This document shows positions 19,905 through 31,837 of a stretch of DNA of 64,000 nucleotides, in pieces. The translations under genes and the position numbers were made by a program. Position 1 is the first letter of the stretch; each line of letters starts with the position of its first letter. This stretch comes from Monoplex corrugatus (taxonomy: Eukaryota > Mollusca > Gastropoda > Littorinimorpha > Ranellidae): contig JAPXFY010000031.1 in the NCBI GenBank assembly GCA_030674185.1, forward strand, positions 40,643,532-40,707,531. The letters run 5' to 3'. The notes beneath the pieces are model-generated. The model was not told the origin of the DNA. It worked only from the letters and a program-made list of their open reading frames with translations, and did no database searches.

Positions 19905-22290
19905 TACAACGTTAACCAACAAACATCCACAGACAACCATAAATCATGTAAAACAACAAACAATAAGACAACCATAAAATATGTAGGCTACAACAACAAG
20001 CAGAAGACAACCGTACAACACGTATAACAATGCAACCATAAAATATGCACGACAACAAACAAAAGACAGCCATAAAAACATGTGGAACAACAAACAACAG
20101 ACAACCATAAATCAGGCAGAAGACAGAAAGCAACAAACAACAGACAACCATAAAACGTAGAACAACAAACAACAGACAACCATAAATCAGGCAGAAGACA
20201 GAAAGCAACAAACAACAGACAACCATAAAACGTAGAACAACTAGCAACAAGCAACCATAAAACACGCAGAAGACAGAAAGCAACAAACAACAGACAACCA
20301 TAAAACGTAGAACAACTAGCAACAAGCAACCATAAAACACGCAGAAGACAGAAAGCAACAAACAACAGACAACCATAAAACGTAGAACAACAAACAACAG
20401 ACAACCATAAATCAGGCAGAAGACAGAAAGCAACAAACAACAGACAACCATAAAACGTAGAACAACTAGCAACAGGCAACCATAAAACACGCAGAAGACA
20501 GAAAGCAACAAACAACAGACAACCATAAAACGTAGAACAACAAACAACAGGCAACATAAAACACGCAGAAGACAGAAAGCAACAAACAACAGACAACCAT
20601 AAAACACGCAGAAGACAGAAAGCAACAAACAACAGACAACCATAAAAACACGCAGAACACAGAAAGCAACAAACAACAGACAACCATAAAACACGCAAAA
20701 CACAGAAAGCAACAAACAACAGACAACCATAAAACACGCAGAAGACAGAAAGCAACAAACAACAGACAACCATAAAACGTAGAACAACTAGCAACAGGCA
20801 ACCATAAAAAACACGCAAAACACAGAAAGCAACAAACAACAGACAACCATAAAACGTAGAACAACTAGCAACAGGCAACCATAAAAAACACGCAGAACAC
20901 AGAAAGCAACAAACAACAGACAACCATAAAAAACACGCAGAACACAGAAAGCAACAAACAACAGACAACCATAAAACGTAGAACAACTAGCAACAGGCAA
21001 CCATAAAAAACACGCAGAACACAGAAAGCAACAAACAACAGACAACCATAAAAAACACGCAGAACACAGAAAGCAACAAACAACAGACAACCATAAAAAA
21101 ACACGCAAAACACAGAAAGCAACAAACAACAGACAACCATAAAACACGCAAAACACAGAAAGCAACAAACAACAGACAACCATAAAACACGCAAAACACA
21201 GAAAGCAACAAACAACAGACAACCATAAAACGTAGAACAACAAACAACAGACAACCATAAAACGTAGAACAACTAGCAACAGGCAACCATAAAACACGCA
21301 GAAGACAGAAAGCAACAAACAACAGACAACCATAAAACGTAGAACAACAAACAACAGGCAACCATAAAACACGCAGAAGACAGAAAGCAACAAACAAAAG
21401 ACAACCATAAAACGTAGAACAACTAGCAACAAGCAACCATAAAACACGCAGAAGACAGAAAGCAACAAACAACAGACAACCATAAAACGTAGAACAACTA
21501 GCAACAGGCAACCATAAAAAACACGCAAAACACAGAAAGCAACAAACAACAGGCAACCATAAAAAACACGCAGAAGACAGAAAGCAACAAACAACAGACA
21601 ACCATAAAACGTAGAACAACTATCAACAGGCAACCATAAAAAACGCAAAACACAGAAAGCAACAAACAACAGACAACCATCAAACGTAGAACAACTAGCA
21701 ACAGGCAACCATAAAAAACACGCAAAACACAGAAAGCAACAAACAACAGACAACCATAAAACGTAGAACAACTAGCAACAGGCAACCATAAAAAACACGC
21801 AAAACACAGAAAGCAACAAACAACAGACAACCATAAAACGTAGAACAACTATCAACAGGCAACCATAAAAAACACGCAAAACACAGAAAGCAACAAACAA
21901 CAGACAACCATAAAACGTAGAACAACTAGCAACAGGCAACCATAAAACACGCAGAACACAGAAAGCAACAAACAACAGACAACCATAAAACGTAGAACAA
22001 CTAGCAACAGGCAACCATAAAACACGCAGAACACAGAAAGCAACAAACAACAGACAACCATAAAACGTAGAACAACTAGCAACAGGCAACCATAAAACAC
22101 GCAGAACACAGAAAGCAACAAACAACAGACAACCATAAAACGTAGAACAACTAGCAACAGGCAACCATAAAAAACACGCAAAACACAGAAAGCAACAAAC
22201 AACAGACAACCATAAAACGTAGAACAACTATCAACAGGCAACCATAAAACACGCAGAACACAGAAAACAACGAAAAACAGACAACCAGGA
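19905..22290. repeat. 77-bp tandem array with shorter subunits
   Basis: The main unit is 77 bp, built from two related halves: AACAACAGACAACCATAAAA followed by CACGCAGAACACAGAAAGC, and CGTAGAACAACTAGCAACAG followed by GCAACCATAAAA. Many units lack one half, giving ~44-bp steps. The minus strand has almost no stop codon in any frame over 2 kb, producing long repetitive cysteine- and leucine-rich open frames that change phase from unit to unit. It lies in the intron between exons 18045 and 23469. Confidence 0.95.
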
Positions 22291-22324
22291 AATATGCAGA
22301 ACAAGCATCAGACAATCATTAAAC

Positions 22325-22530
22325 ATGCAGTTTCAGTTTCAGTTTCAGTTTCTCAAGATGACGTCTCCGCGCTCGGAATGAATTCCATATACGTTGGGAT
22401 GCCATATGCACAAACGTCACAGGTGCCATGTGATGATGATCATGGCACAAGCCTTAAACCTGCACATAAACCCATGGGCTGACCAGGTCCTGAGGCCCTA
22501 CCCAGCCTATGTTTGACCTTGTCTATATTT
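22325..22530 (+). repeat. Dispersed repeat fragment with CAGTTT run
   Basis: (CAGTTT)4 followed by CTCAAGATGACGTCTCCGCG and ATGAATTCCATATACGTTGG. I recall a similar CAGTTT-run plus CTCAAGGAGGCGTCACTGCG repeat as abundant in marine snail genomes; that is memory, not a search. Confidence 0.5.
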
Positions 22531-22689
22531 TTGTACTAGCATTGTATCAGCCTATCATTGGAACAATCTTGGTTGCATGTAAACTGACATGTGTATCTGT
22601 ATGTCTTATCTTCAAAGAAAAGAACAGATAAAATAAATACAGTGAATAAATAATTGAAGTTCTGAATCACAACTATCCACTCATAAAAT

Positions 22690-22993
22690 ATGCAGAACAA
22701 CAACAACAACAACCATAATAAAAAGCATAATAATAATAATAATGATGATAATAATAATAATAATGACGATGATGATGATAATAATAATAACAACATTAAC
22801 AACAATAATAATAATGATAATAATAACAACAACAATAATAATAATAATAGAATAACAACAACAACAATAATAATAATAATGATAATAATAATAATAACAA
22901 TAATAATAATAATAATAATAGTAATAATAATAATAGAATAACACCACCACCAACAACAACAATAACAATAACAACAACAACAATAATAATAAT

Positions 22994-23047
<54 letters not shown>
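22690..23047. repeat. AAT/AAC microsatellite
   Basis: Imperfect (AAT)n, (AAC)n and (GAT)n for about 360 bp, ending with a pure (AAT)n run at 22990-23045. Confidence 0.95.
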
Positions 23048-23049
<2 letters not shown>

Positions 23050-23344
23050 GACCACTAATCACTAAATGAAGCACAATTCCAGAACCAAAAAGCACATGCT
23101 GCCAGTTCCAATAGAAGGGTCAACCATCAGCCACGTTGGTTATAAAGAAAAAAGTTGGCATGATGTATGTGTCCACTCTAGTTTGCATTGTGCACTGCAC
23201 TGAGACACGTGTGTTCTATAGTTCTCATCAGTTTTGTTTAAAACACACATGTTTTTCAATCATGCACAAGCATATGATAGGCTATGTGAACTGACTTCAT
23301 CTGGTTATCCATCCATCCTCCTCACCACTTTCATAATCATCATC

Positions 23345-23347
23345 GTC

Positions 23348-23381
<34 letters not shown>

Positions 23382-23454
23382 TCAACACTATCACCATCAC
23401 CGTCACCATGGGCACCACCATGACCACCACCAACATCGCACCCCCCCCCCCCCC
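23345..23454. repeat. CAC/ATC microsatellite and C-tract
   Basis: (CAC)n, (ATC)n and a ~14-base C tract 3' (minus sense) of the exon at 23469, again a triplet repeat abutting a coding exon of the same gene. Confidence 0.85.
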
Positions 23455-23468
23455 TTCTTTGACCTTAC

Positions 23469-23694
23469 ATGCGCTGGTCCTTGATGAGGTTATATTTGGT
23501 ATGGCAGGTGGTGCGGTCCCTCTCTCTCCTCAGTTTCCTCAGGATGTTTCCGTTCCTGACACTTTCCTGAAACTGTTCCTCCAGGATCCTCCTCTGCTCC
23601 GCTTGTTTCTCTGCCTCCCTCATGGCAACCGCCATGGCCCCCGCCACCTTCCATTTGGCCATATTCTGGCGGTGACGTTGGGTTTGACCCAAAC
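23469..23694 (-). CDS. Coiled-coil protein gene, exon 1 of those seen (internal)
   Basis: 226 nt with a strong acceptor TTGTTTGTCTTTAG/GTTTGG and donor CAGCGCAT/GTAAGG. It begins two bases from the end of a codon, so at least one earlier exon exists; I could not find it, and it may lie in or beyond the repeats above 23.7 kb. Sequence: LGQTQRHRQNMAKWKVAGAM, AMREAEKQAEQRRILEEQFQ, RNGNILRKLRRERDRTTCHT and YNLIKDQR. Together with the exons at 18045, 13762 and 10732 it encodes about 283 residues, nearly all helix- and coiled-coil-like and rich in E, K, R and Q. The segment ILRKLRRERD reminds me of coiled-coil parts of cilium or flagellum-associated proteins, but I cannot assign a family; a structural role is inference. 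All three junctions preserve frame, which is strong evidence for one spliced gene. The next exons on both sides are missing from my reading. Confidence 0.8.
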
Positions 23695-23782
23695 CTAAAG
23701 ACAAACAACAGTTGTGAATGTCCCTGTATTCAAGGCTTGAGGTGAAACAGACATCCCCCCCCCCCCCCCCCCCCCCCCCCCC

Positions 23783-24330
23783 GTGGGGATGCCAGGGGCT
23801 CTTTCAGTGTAAATAGTATCCCCACTTTCCGGAAATTCTGCACTAGAAATTTCCTCTTTTCTGTCACTCGCTTTGTTTCTTTCTTGTTCCTTTGCTTTCT
23901 GTCATTTCTTTCTATCATTTTCTGCCTTGCTGGTCCATTCACTTGTATATGTTCAATAAAGTCTTACATACTTTTTCTTGGGACTGATAATTGGGTACAC
24001 ATGTATTAAATGCATTTTTGGCTCTAGGGAGGTGAGATATGCGGAAGCAATTTTAGGTAATGTATGCCTGTTTTTAGGTATGTTTTGGTGTCATCAGGTA
24101 TTCTTAAGTTTGTGTTCAGGTGTGTTTTTTAAATACCCTATGCGATAAATTGGACGGAATGGTCAATGCCAGGGGCATGTCCTCAGATTATGTGCGAGAA
24201 TGCATTGATATATGTACTTTTTTTTTTCTTTCTGTTGAAGTTTTGTATGTTTTGAAGCCGTCATATTCCTGATATGGCTCTACGCAGTCGGCTGGGCTTC
24301 GAACAACAATAACAACAACAATAGACAGAC
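23783..24330 (+). repeat. Unclassified dispersed repeat (copy 3)
   Basis: Starts GGGGATGCCAGGGGCTCTTT after a 26-base C tract and ends CTACGCAGTCGGCTGGGCTT then CGAACAACAATAACAACAAC. Nearly full length. A short foldback at the head pairs GGGGATGCC with the TATCCCC about 35 bp on. Confidence 0.9.
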
Positions 24331-24809
24331 ATGAAGTGGTCCACAAGCTGCACTCCAACGTCTGCCACAAGCCTTTCAACGCTTTCACATCATTCCTGCT
24401 ACATATCCAAACCAAAGGTAGATTAAAGTTTTCCCCTAACCCTGAAGGTTTAAAAGGAAACGAAGTGATAAGAGACCTCAACTTTTCTCAGGACCAACGT
24501 ATTGAGTGTGGTGCCCGTCTCTTTTCCTTCACTGCCTGCCTTCCCTATGCCTGAACAGGCCCTGATACTAGGTAATCACAGCTGGATGGTCTGGAGGCTA
24601 TAGGCACAAACCCACACTATCAGACCTGAACAACGAGAGCTCCACCACTACGTCAAGCAGGCCCACTATGAGGTACTCAGGTAGTGCGTTATGTAATTCC
24701 TCTTTTAGGTCTACATTAAGTAGGCCTATAGCAGATACTGCAAGAGTATACCACTACATTATACAACCATAAAACACATGAAACAACAAGTAACAGACAA
24801 CCACTGCCA
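24331..24809. other. Stretch without recognised gene
   Basis: Contains a moderately GC-rich frame at 24336-24554 (plus strand, 72 codons) with no recognised domain, splice context or conserved pattern. Nothing firm can be assigned. Confidence 0.4.
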
Positions 24810-24913
24810 CCACTACAGTATATAATATATATATATATATATTATATATATATATTATATATATTATATATATATATACATATATATATACACACACATT
24901 GTGTGTGTGTGTG

Positions 24914-24990
<77 letters not shown>
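24810..24990. repeat. (TA)n and (GT)n microsatellites
   Basis: TA-rich tract 24815-24890 followed by (GT)n at 24901-24988, immediately before a dispersed-repeat copy. Confidence 0.95.
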
Positions 24991-25044
24991 AAGTCATGCT
25001 CTTCATAATACTGGTTGGTTCTTTTGATAAACATGTGGTCTCTT

Positions 25045-25597
25045 CTCCCTGTAGGGATGCTGGGGACTCTCTCGGTATAAACAGTATTCCCATTTTCTGG
25101 AAATTCTGTGCTAGAAATTTCCTCTTTCTGTTCTCTCTTTGTTTCTCCCCTTTTCCTTTGCTTTCTTCGTAGCATTTTCTGCCTTGCTGGTCCATTCACC
25201 TGCATGTGTTCGATAAAGTCTTACATACTTTCTCTTAGAATTGATAATTGGGGGTGCTTACGTTAAATGCATTTTTGGTTCTAGGGAAATAAAATATGCG
25301 GAAGCAATTTTCGGTAATTTAGGCCCGTTTTTATATATGTTTTAATGTCCTTAGTTCTGTTTAAATTTGCATTCAGGTACGTTTTTTCTAAATCCCCTGT
25401 GTGATAAATTGGACGACGTGACCAACGCCAGGGGCATGTCCTAAGATTATGTGCGCGAATGCATTGATGTGTGCTATATTTTCTTTTCCCATTTTTTCTT
25501 GTTGAAGTATTGGGAATGTTTTGCAACGGTTTTAGCCCTGATATGGCTCTACGCAGTCGGCTGGGCTTTAAACAAAAATAACAGTAACAGTAACGTG
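25045..25597 (+). repeat. Unclassified dispersed repeat (copy 4)
   Basis: GGGATGCTGGGGACTCTCTC, GGAAATTCTGTGCTAGAAAT, GGTCCATTCACCTGCATGTG and CTACGCAGTCGGCTGGGCTT, then TAAACAAAAATAACAGTAAC. The tail AATAACAGTAACAGTAAC matches copy 2. Confidence 0.9.
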
Positions 25598-26290
25598 GTC
25601 TCTAGATCTTATAATCTCAAGCGGATCTGTCCCTGCCTGCAACATTACAAACTGGCCTGTTTGCCGCCTATAGCTAATGCTTTCATCATTCTGGTTGTGT
25701 GAGCTTGATGTTTCTTTGGTTCTTAGCTTCCCCCCCCCCCCCCCCTTCTCCCCAACTCTCCGTAGCATTTTGCGTGGGCTCTGTCACTAGTGTCAAATGA
25801 TATTTGCTGGTAGATCTGGTGAATCGCCTATGGAATTGTCCGTGTGCTATGATTCCTTGAGTAGAACTGTTTTCTCCGAATAATTTTTACGTGTAGAAAC
25901 ACTGTTACAGTTTACATTGCTCAGAAATTAAATATTCATGACGACATGAGCCCAAAAAAATGAGACGATTTAAAATTATAGTCGTAAGCCTAAGCTTTAG
26001 GTAGCCAACACTACAGTCAAACAGTGTGTGTGTGTTGTGTGTGTTGTGTGGTGTGTGGTGTGTGAATAGTTCGTTATGATCTGGTAATAAACGATAGCTT
26101 AGCTGGTCTGACTTGCCTAAAGCATTTCAGATGATCGCATCCAATCTTAGTCAAACCGTTGACATAACAGAAAAGGGAAACCACTCTACATGTTCAACTG
26201 CCAACTTCAAGGGATGTCAATACAAATGAGTACAATCGTATCTATATTCGCCATGTAAATGAATTACGAAGTTTATGTGTTACTTTTCAA
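25598..26290. other. Stretch without recognised gene
   Basis: AT-rich sequence with a ~17-base C tract at 25730-25745 and a GTGTGTTGTGTG-type tract at 26023-26063. No exon or transposon fragment was recognised. Confidence 0.5.
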
Positions 26291-26296
26291 CCGTTT

Positions 26297-26297
<1 letters not shown>

Positions 26298-26350
<53 letters not shown>

Positions 26351-26471
26351 TGTGGTGTGTGTGTGTGTGTGTGTGTGCGTGCGTGCGTGTGTGCGTGCGT
26401 GCGTGGTGTGTTGTGTGTGTGTGTGTGTGTGTGGTGTGTGGTGTGAGAGAAAGAGAGAGAGAGAGAGAGAT
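26298..26471. repeat. (GT)n and (GA)n microsatellite
   Basis: (GT)n with GTGGTGT interruptions, then AGAGAGAG. It ends about 120 bp before a LINE fragment. Confidence 0.95.
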
Positions 26472-26584
26472 GAAAAATGTGAGATATGATAATATATGAT
26501 ATGATCTGAAATGATACGACAACATATTATATGATACTGATAAGTCAATGATGTGTGGTACTTCACTGGTACGACACACAATTA

Positions 26585-27480
26585 TCACACTGACGATACA
26601 AAACTATATCATATGACAAGGTTGCCAATGTTAATTTAATTCAACAGGACTTGCTAATACTACAAAACTGGTCAGATACTTGGAATTTATATTTTAATGT
26701 TTCAAAATGCCATGTTTGGTAAGAAGAATATTAGACGAGAATATTTCATGAAAATTGGAAATGATGTACAGAAAATTAGGCTAGTGTGTGTGAAACGGAG
26801 AAAGACTTGGGAGTTACATTTGATAGTGAATTATCCTTTGACCTGCACATTAAAAGAGTAGCAAATAGGGCTAACCAAATGATAGGAATTATCAAAAGAA
26901 CATTTTTGTACATAAATAAACATACATTTTTAATGTTGTATAAGGCTTTTGTTAGACCACATTTAGAATACGCAAGTGTTGTTTGGAATCCGTATTTATA
27001 AGACAGTCAAAAATGATTGAAAATGTACAAAGAAGGGCAACTAGGCTGCTTATAGAGTGTAAAAATATGAGTTATGAAGAAAGGCTTAAGTTTTTAAAAC
27101 TTCATTCACTGAAAGGTAGGAGGGTTAGGGGGGGATTTAATACAGGTATACAAAATAATGAATGGGATGGATAAGCTATCAGTTGAAACATTTTTTTCCT
27201 TTCCACAAGCTAGTATAAGAAGGAATACTGAAGGTAAAATATTTGTTAAACGCAGAAATACTAGATCTAACACAAGAGCGTTTTGTTTTTCTAACAGAAT
27301 TGTTAAATCGTGGAATAAAATTCCTTTTGAAATTAAATTTACTAACAGCATTAACAAATTCAAAAATTTCCTGGATGATGACGCAGAATTCAAAATTTTA
27401 TTAAAAAAAATAGACTGAAGCAGATTTGCTCAAGTATGAATATTAAGGCATGCTTTTCAGACCCCGATGAAGAAAGCGTA
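26585..27480 (+). mobile_element. CR1/Jockey-type LINE, 5'-truncated
   Basis: Starts near the reverse-transcriptase catalytic box (GACGATACAAAACTATATC reads DDTKLY) and continues through LIQQDLLILQNWSD and FNVSKCHV, the usual sequence after motif C. Next come GVTFDSELSFDLHIKRVANR, FLMLYKAFVRPHLEYASVVW, MIENVQRRATRLL and FCFSNRIVKSWNKIPFEI. This block order is typical of CR1/Jockey-group LINEs. A stop at 27416-27418 ends the frame. Internal stops and frameshifts near 26720, 27000 and 27150 make it a pseudogene. Confidence 0.8.
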
Positions 27481-28498
27481 AAACAAAAAAGATAGGCGTT
27501 TAAAAGGCCAGAAGGCCTAGATCTAGGCTACGAGCCAGCCCTCAGCTACTACTATTACTACACACTAGATCTAACCCAGCGTGAGTAACTGTAGGCCTAG
27601 GTGATAAGATCTAGATTAATAATCTTAGATCTACTGACCTTCGATGTTTACCAGCGAGCCTTTTCAGTGATTAGAAAAACTAAAATGTCTGGTACCGGCG
27701 ATTTCTTATTCACTTAGCTGCTTTACATTAAAACTTTTGGTTTAGCCGTGAACACCACAAAACCTATCCCAGTAAACATAACTGTATCCAGGACCATCTT
27801 GGAGCTTGGTGCCGGCTGTTTCCGGTGCACCGGAACTGTAGAATTATCACAGAATACGTCAATGGGGTGTAGAATGACGTTATTCTAGTTACAAGTGGCG
27901 TGCATAATAAGGTCATATGACGTAAAATCCGCTTACAATTCCCGTTTTCTTCTTGTTTGCGTTTTTTGTTTGTTAGATATTTGTTTGGTTGATTGATTCG
28001 TTGTTGCAAGGTCTTGTCTGTTTAGTTTGTTACTTAATCAGTTGCGTGGTTCGTTGGTGTATAGGCCTAATAACATTTGATTTTGCACACAAAAAAAGTC
28101 GTTTTCTGTAGATTTTTGTCAGCAGTTTTGGTAGCCACTCTACCTGAGACCGTTAGCAAGAAGTAAAAATAAATGAATATATAAATAAATAAATACAAAA
28201 GTAAATAAATAAATGAATACAAGAAAAGAAAACCCGCGCCGTTAGTAATTTTAATGACAGATTTGGGTGGAGCGCATACGGAAACGTCCGGGTGCGATGA
28301 ATCCCTCTTCTAAAAAGTTCAAATTCACAACAAACCTGAGCTTTGACAGAAATGCGACACGCTTTTCAAGTAGAAAATGTTGCAGTTTTTGGTCTAGTGG
28401 CTGCGAATGATTCACTTCAGATCTAAACTATATCATTTGATTGTAAACGATATGGGCACATACGGGACAAATAAAACGTTCAAGGCACCAGAAGTATT
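27481..28498. other. Stretch without recognised gene
   Basis: AT-rich with repeated AGATCTA strings at 27515-27640 and (AATA)n at 28170-28225. No supported exon, RNA gene or transposon end. Confidence 0.5.
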
Positions 28499-28723
28499 TT
28501 GTTTACCCTGTGCCCATTGAAAGAAATATGGCAGAAAATTGCCAAATATCTGAAACAGTTTGATATATTTGTTGGAGCCACGTACGGTGAAAAGATGAAC
28601 GTACAAATGTGTTATTCTTCTGAATCTGGTTGGAAGAGAAGCACTTGGAAAAAGAAAAGAATTTTCACAGACGCTGAAGAAATTAGAAATGCGCTTAACG
28701 AAATCATCAACCAAGGCTGCTGA
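28499..28723 (+). CDS. Small hypothetical open frame, 74 codons
   Basis: Begins MFTLCPLKEIWQKIAKYL and ends RIFTDAEEIRNALNEIINQG before a stop. The composition is protein-like (lysine-, aromatic- and acid-rich, not repetitive) and a possible in-frame acceptor (GCACCAG/AAG) lies just upstream at about 28491. I recognise no domain. It could be a terminal exon of an unseen gene or a transposon remnant; no partner exon with matching phase was found. Weak candidate. Confidence 0.25.
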   Translation: MFTLCPLKEIWQKIAKYLKQFDIFVGATYGEKMNVQMCYSSESGWKRSTWKKKRIFTDAEEIRNALNEIINQGC

Positions 28724-28811
28724 GAGACCAGAAAATTTGGCAGTGTTGAAGTGAAAATTTAGAGAATTTTGCTGTCCGTTCTGTTATTTTTACTGCAATG
28801 GTTATTTTTGT

Positions 28812-29290
28812 TTAAAGCCCAGCCGACTGTGTAGAGCCCTATCGGGGCTATAACTATTTCAAATCATACTTGAAGTTGAATACACATATCAATACAATTG
28901 CACACATAATCTAAGGGAAATCCCCTGACGTTGACCATTCCGTCCTATTTATCAAACAGGGGATTTAAAAAACATACCTCAATACACATTTAAACACAAC
29001 TAAGGACACTAAAACATAAAAACGGGCCTTAATTACCTGACATTGCTTCCGCATATCTCATTTCCCTAGAGCCAAGAACGCACTCAACACATGTGCCCAG
29101 TCATCAATCCTAAGAGAAAGTGCGTAAGACTTTATCAAACACATACAGGTGAATAGACTAGCAAGGCAGAAAATGATAGGAAGAAATGACAGAAAGCAAA
29201 GGAATAAAGCAGAAACAAAGAGAGCGACAGAACGGAGGAAATTTCTAGCACAGAATTTCCAGGTGGGGATACCATTTATACTGAAAGAGC
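28812..29290 (-). repeat. Unclassified dispersed repeat (copy 5, inverted)
   Basis: Starts TTTAAAGCCCAGCCGACTGT in plus sense and runs through CGCATATCTCATTTCCCTAG and AATTTCTAGCACAGAATTTC. It is the reverse complement of copies 1-4. Confidence 0.9.
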
Positions 29291-29560
29291 CCCTGGCATC
29301 CCCACAGGGGAAAAATGCACTTAATACATGTACACAATTATCAGTCCCAAGAGAAAAGTATGTAAGACTTTTATCAAATACATACAGGTGACTGGACCAG
29401 CAAGGTAGAAAATGATAGGAAGAAATGACAGGAAGCAAAGGAACAAGGCAGAAACAAAGAGAATGACAGAAAAGAGGACAATTTCTAGCACAGAATTTCC
29501 ATAAGGTAGGGATACTATTTATCCTGACAGAACCCCTGGCATCCCACAGAGGAAGCTTTT
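29291..29560 (-). repeat. Partial dispersed repeat (copy 5b) in tandem
   Basis: A second partial copy in the same orientation directly follows copy 5, starting near AAATGCACTTAATACATGTA and ending CCCCTGGCATCCCACAG. Head-to-tail duplication of about half the repeat. Confidence 0.85.
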
Positions 29561-29694
29561 TAAGAAGAGAGATCCTAAACTGCATCAAACAATAAAACTT
29601 TGTCAAATCCCAAGAAAGAACAGAGAAACAGAATGAGGAAACTGCAGCTCCAAAAGCTGTTTGACAGCGTGGAAAATGAGACCAATTCCACTAA

Positions 29695-29850
29695 CAGCGC
29701 TTGCACGTAATTTGTTCTAGAAGATTTGAAAAAAAATCTTCACCCTTTAGGTTACAGCTGGTACCCATGCTGGATCGAAGCCAGGCCTCGTGATTGGAAA
29801 TCCTGTGTCTGAAGTAATCAGTTATTGTGCCTGTCATTATATGGCTTGGT
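29695..29850 (-). mobile_element. tRNA-derived SINE fragment
   Basis: On the minus strand: GGCTTCGATCCAGCATGGGT (B-box region), then ACCAGCTGTAACC and GTGAAGATTTTTTTT. It shares this layout with the copy at 63340-63480, where TGGGTACCACCTGCC and GTGGAGATTTTTC follow the B-box region. Confidence 0.6.
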
Positions 29851-29965
29851 CGTCTTGGATTTTTCTCTGTGTGCTTTTGTGTGTATGTACACGTGTGTAA
29901 ACTGTGGTGTGTGTTTCTTCTTTGATTTAATGTCTTTTCACTATGAGTGATATCAGCCGATGTGG

Positions 29966-29967
<2 letters not shown>

Positions 29968-30057
<90 letters not shown>

Positions 30058-30058
30058 T
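29968..30058. repeat. (GT)n microsatellite
   Basis: Nearly pure (GT)n with two A interruptions. Confidence 0.97.
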
Positions 30059-30960
30059 GTGTAAAAGCACACTTGCTAGAGCATGTCGCACATGTCTGAA
30101 CTTGAGCTAATAATGAACACACCCTCTCTCTCGCATGTGCGTGTGCACAAAGACTGAAAAACATCAAGACAAGCCAGTACATACATACATATTTATTTTA
30201 TCTACTACATCCTTTCATTACGACACTGAACATAGTAGTAACACCATCAGACATACACACGCAAAACACAACACACACGAACATACACAGATGATTATTG
30301 TCATAATACAAAATATTACATGTCCACATGATTTCACGCTAAATTTGAACCATACATAGGCAAGGGCTATGCACATACGATGTAGCCTACCACACAGAAA
30401 AAACAAAACAACATATAGTCAAAAGTTAAAGGAAAGTGGTAAAAAGGCAGAATCACTGTACAAAATACCGGAGTAAAACATCTGAAAACCACACACATGA
30501 AAAAAAAAAAAAAGGGAAAAATCAAACACACATACTACAACATAAAACACACAGATGAAGATAAAATCTGGGCAGAAGAGAATTTGCGTTTTATTTCTTT
30601 TCTAAATCTTAATTGTTTTACTTTATGTATTCCCAATCCACAAGTTTTCATACTAAGTGACCACGCAAAGTATGAATACATATATATGGTTTACGTGCGA
30701 ACAGACAACATATACAATTATTAAAAAAAAAAATAAAAGTGGCAGGGAGAACAAGAAAAAATGTTAAAAACTCTCACATACACACACACATACACGTACT
30801 CCATCTCTTCATAAATCATCCAGTTCACGATAAACTAAACAGGTCTTTTTCTAAAGGATTTCATTGTACACACTTAATCTAAAAACCTGCAGTAAATTCA
30901 CAAACACAGCAATGACGACAACGATGACGACGATGATAATAGTAATAATAATAATTATCA
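30059..30960. other. Stretch without recognised gene
   Basis: A/T-rich non-repetitive sequence with A-tracts at 30498-30512 and 30721-30735. Nothing else supported. Confidence 0.5.
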
Positions 30961-30964
30961 ATAA

Positions 30965-31035
30965 TAGTAATGGAGGGTCATGACCGCCAACGCCATGCGG
31001 CAGGGCACATGATGAATGATGATGAGATGATGACA
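30965..31035 (+). mobile_element. RTE-like LINE extreme 3' end
   Basis: CATGACCGCCAACGCCATGC, GGCAGGGCACATGATG and (GATGA)n, the same ~45 bp that end the LINE copies at 5612, 8190 and 16262. The rest is missing. Confidence 0.85.
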
Positions 31036-31834
31036 ATCATAATGAAAACAATAATTTCAGAATGCAGACTGATTCCAGATGGTGCCCCTGCACTAGTGCA
31101 AGCAGTAGCAGAGCACATATAGGTGAGGTAACATTTTTCCTTCTTTCCAACAATAAAACCAATAAGTCCACCGATAATGAAAACCATGACAACACACGGA
31201 CACTTAGCACCTATTCTACGCTGTAGGCAACGTAAACAAAAACACAAGATCTGACACAAAAACACCACCACACACACAAAAAACAATGGATAATAGGGAA
31301 CACAATCTTCAAACAAACATACCCCAAGTTCATGTACTTGGGAGGGTGGGGTGGAGAGATAACTTCACATCATCTATCATCTCCACAGTGGTAGTATCAG
31401 AGTTAAAGCCAGAAGTTTCAGGAAAGGGAAAAATAAAAATGGCAGAGAAGATAAAACAAGAAATAAAGAGATAGATAAATAAATAGATAGAAATCAAACA
31501 CATACAGAAATACATAAAAGAACACACATAAGATAAAATACAAAACAAAATACAAAACAGAAACAAAAATCCAAGAACTTAATCCACAAAACAACCCCCC
31601 CCCCCCCCCCCTAAAAAAAAAAAAAAGCTGGCACTGACAGGAGGAAAACCAAATGCAAAATGGCACTGACAGGACTTAACACATCAAAAGATCCTACAGA
31701 TCCAGCAAGCCTTTCATTTCATCGTCATGAACTGCAGTATATTAGTCAGGCTGATATAACGCAACACATGTTACATGACACCCTTTGATAGGAATTCATT
31801 AAATTTGCAAGTGTGTAGTTAACAAAAATATGAT
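31036..31834. other. Stretch without recognised gene
   Basis: A-rich sequence with (AAATAGAT)-like stretches near 31470-31490 and a C tract plus A tract at 31596-31625. No gene recognised. Confidence 0.5.
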
Positions 31835-31837
31835 CGA

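Noticed and set aside
19912..22304. Open frames of 100 to over 300 codons on the minus strand, Cys/Leu-rich
   Set aside because: They read a 77-bp tandem array in rotating frames; no splice context, start context or non-repetitive sequence.
24188..24554. Possible additional upstream exon of the coiled-coil gene
   Set aside because: No frame there has coiled-coil character with matching phase and good splice sites.
27780..27930. Possible promoter region rich in CG and CGTCA-like sites
   Set aside because: No adjacent first exon could be found; motif density alone is not evidence.
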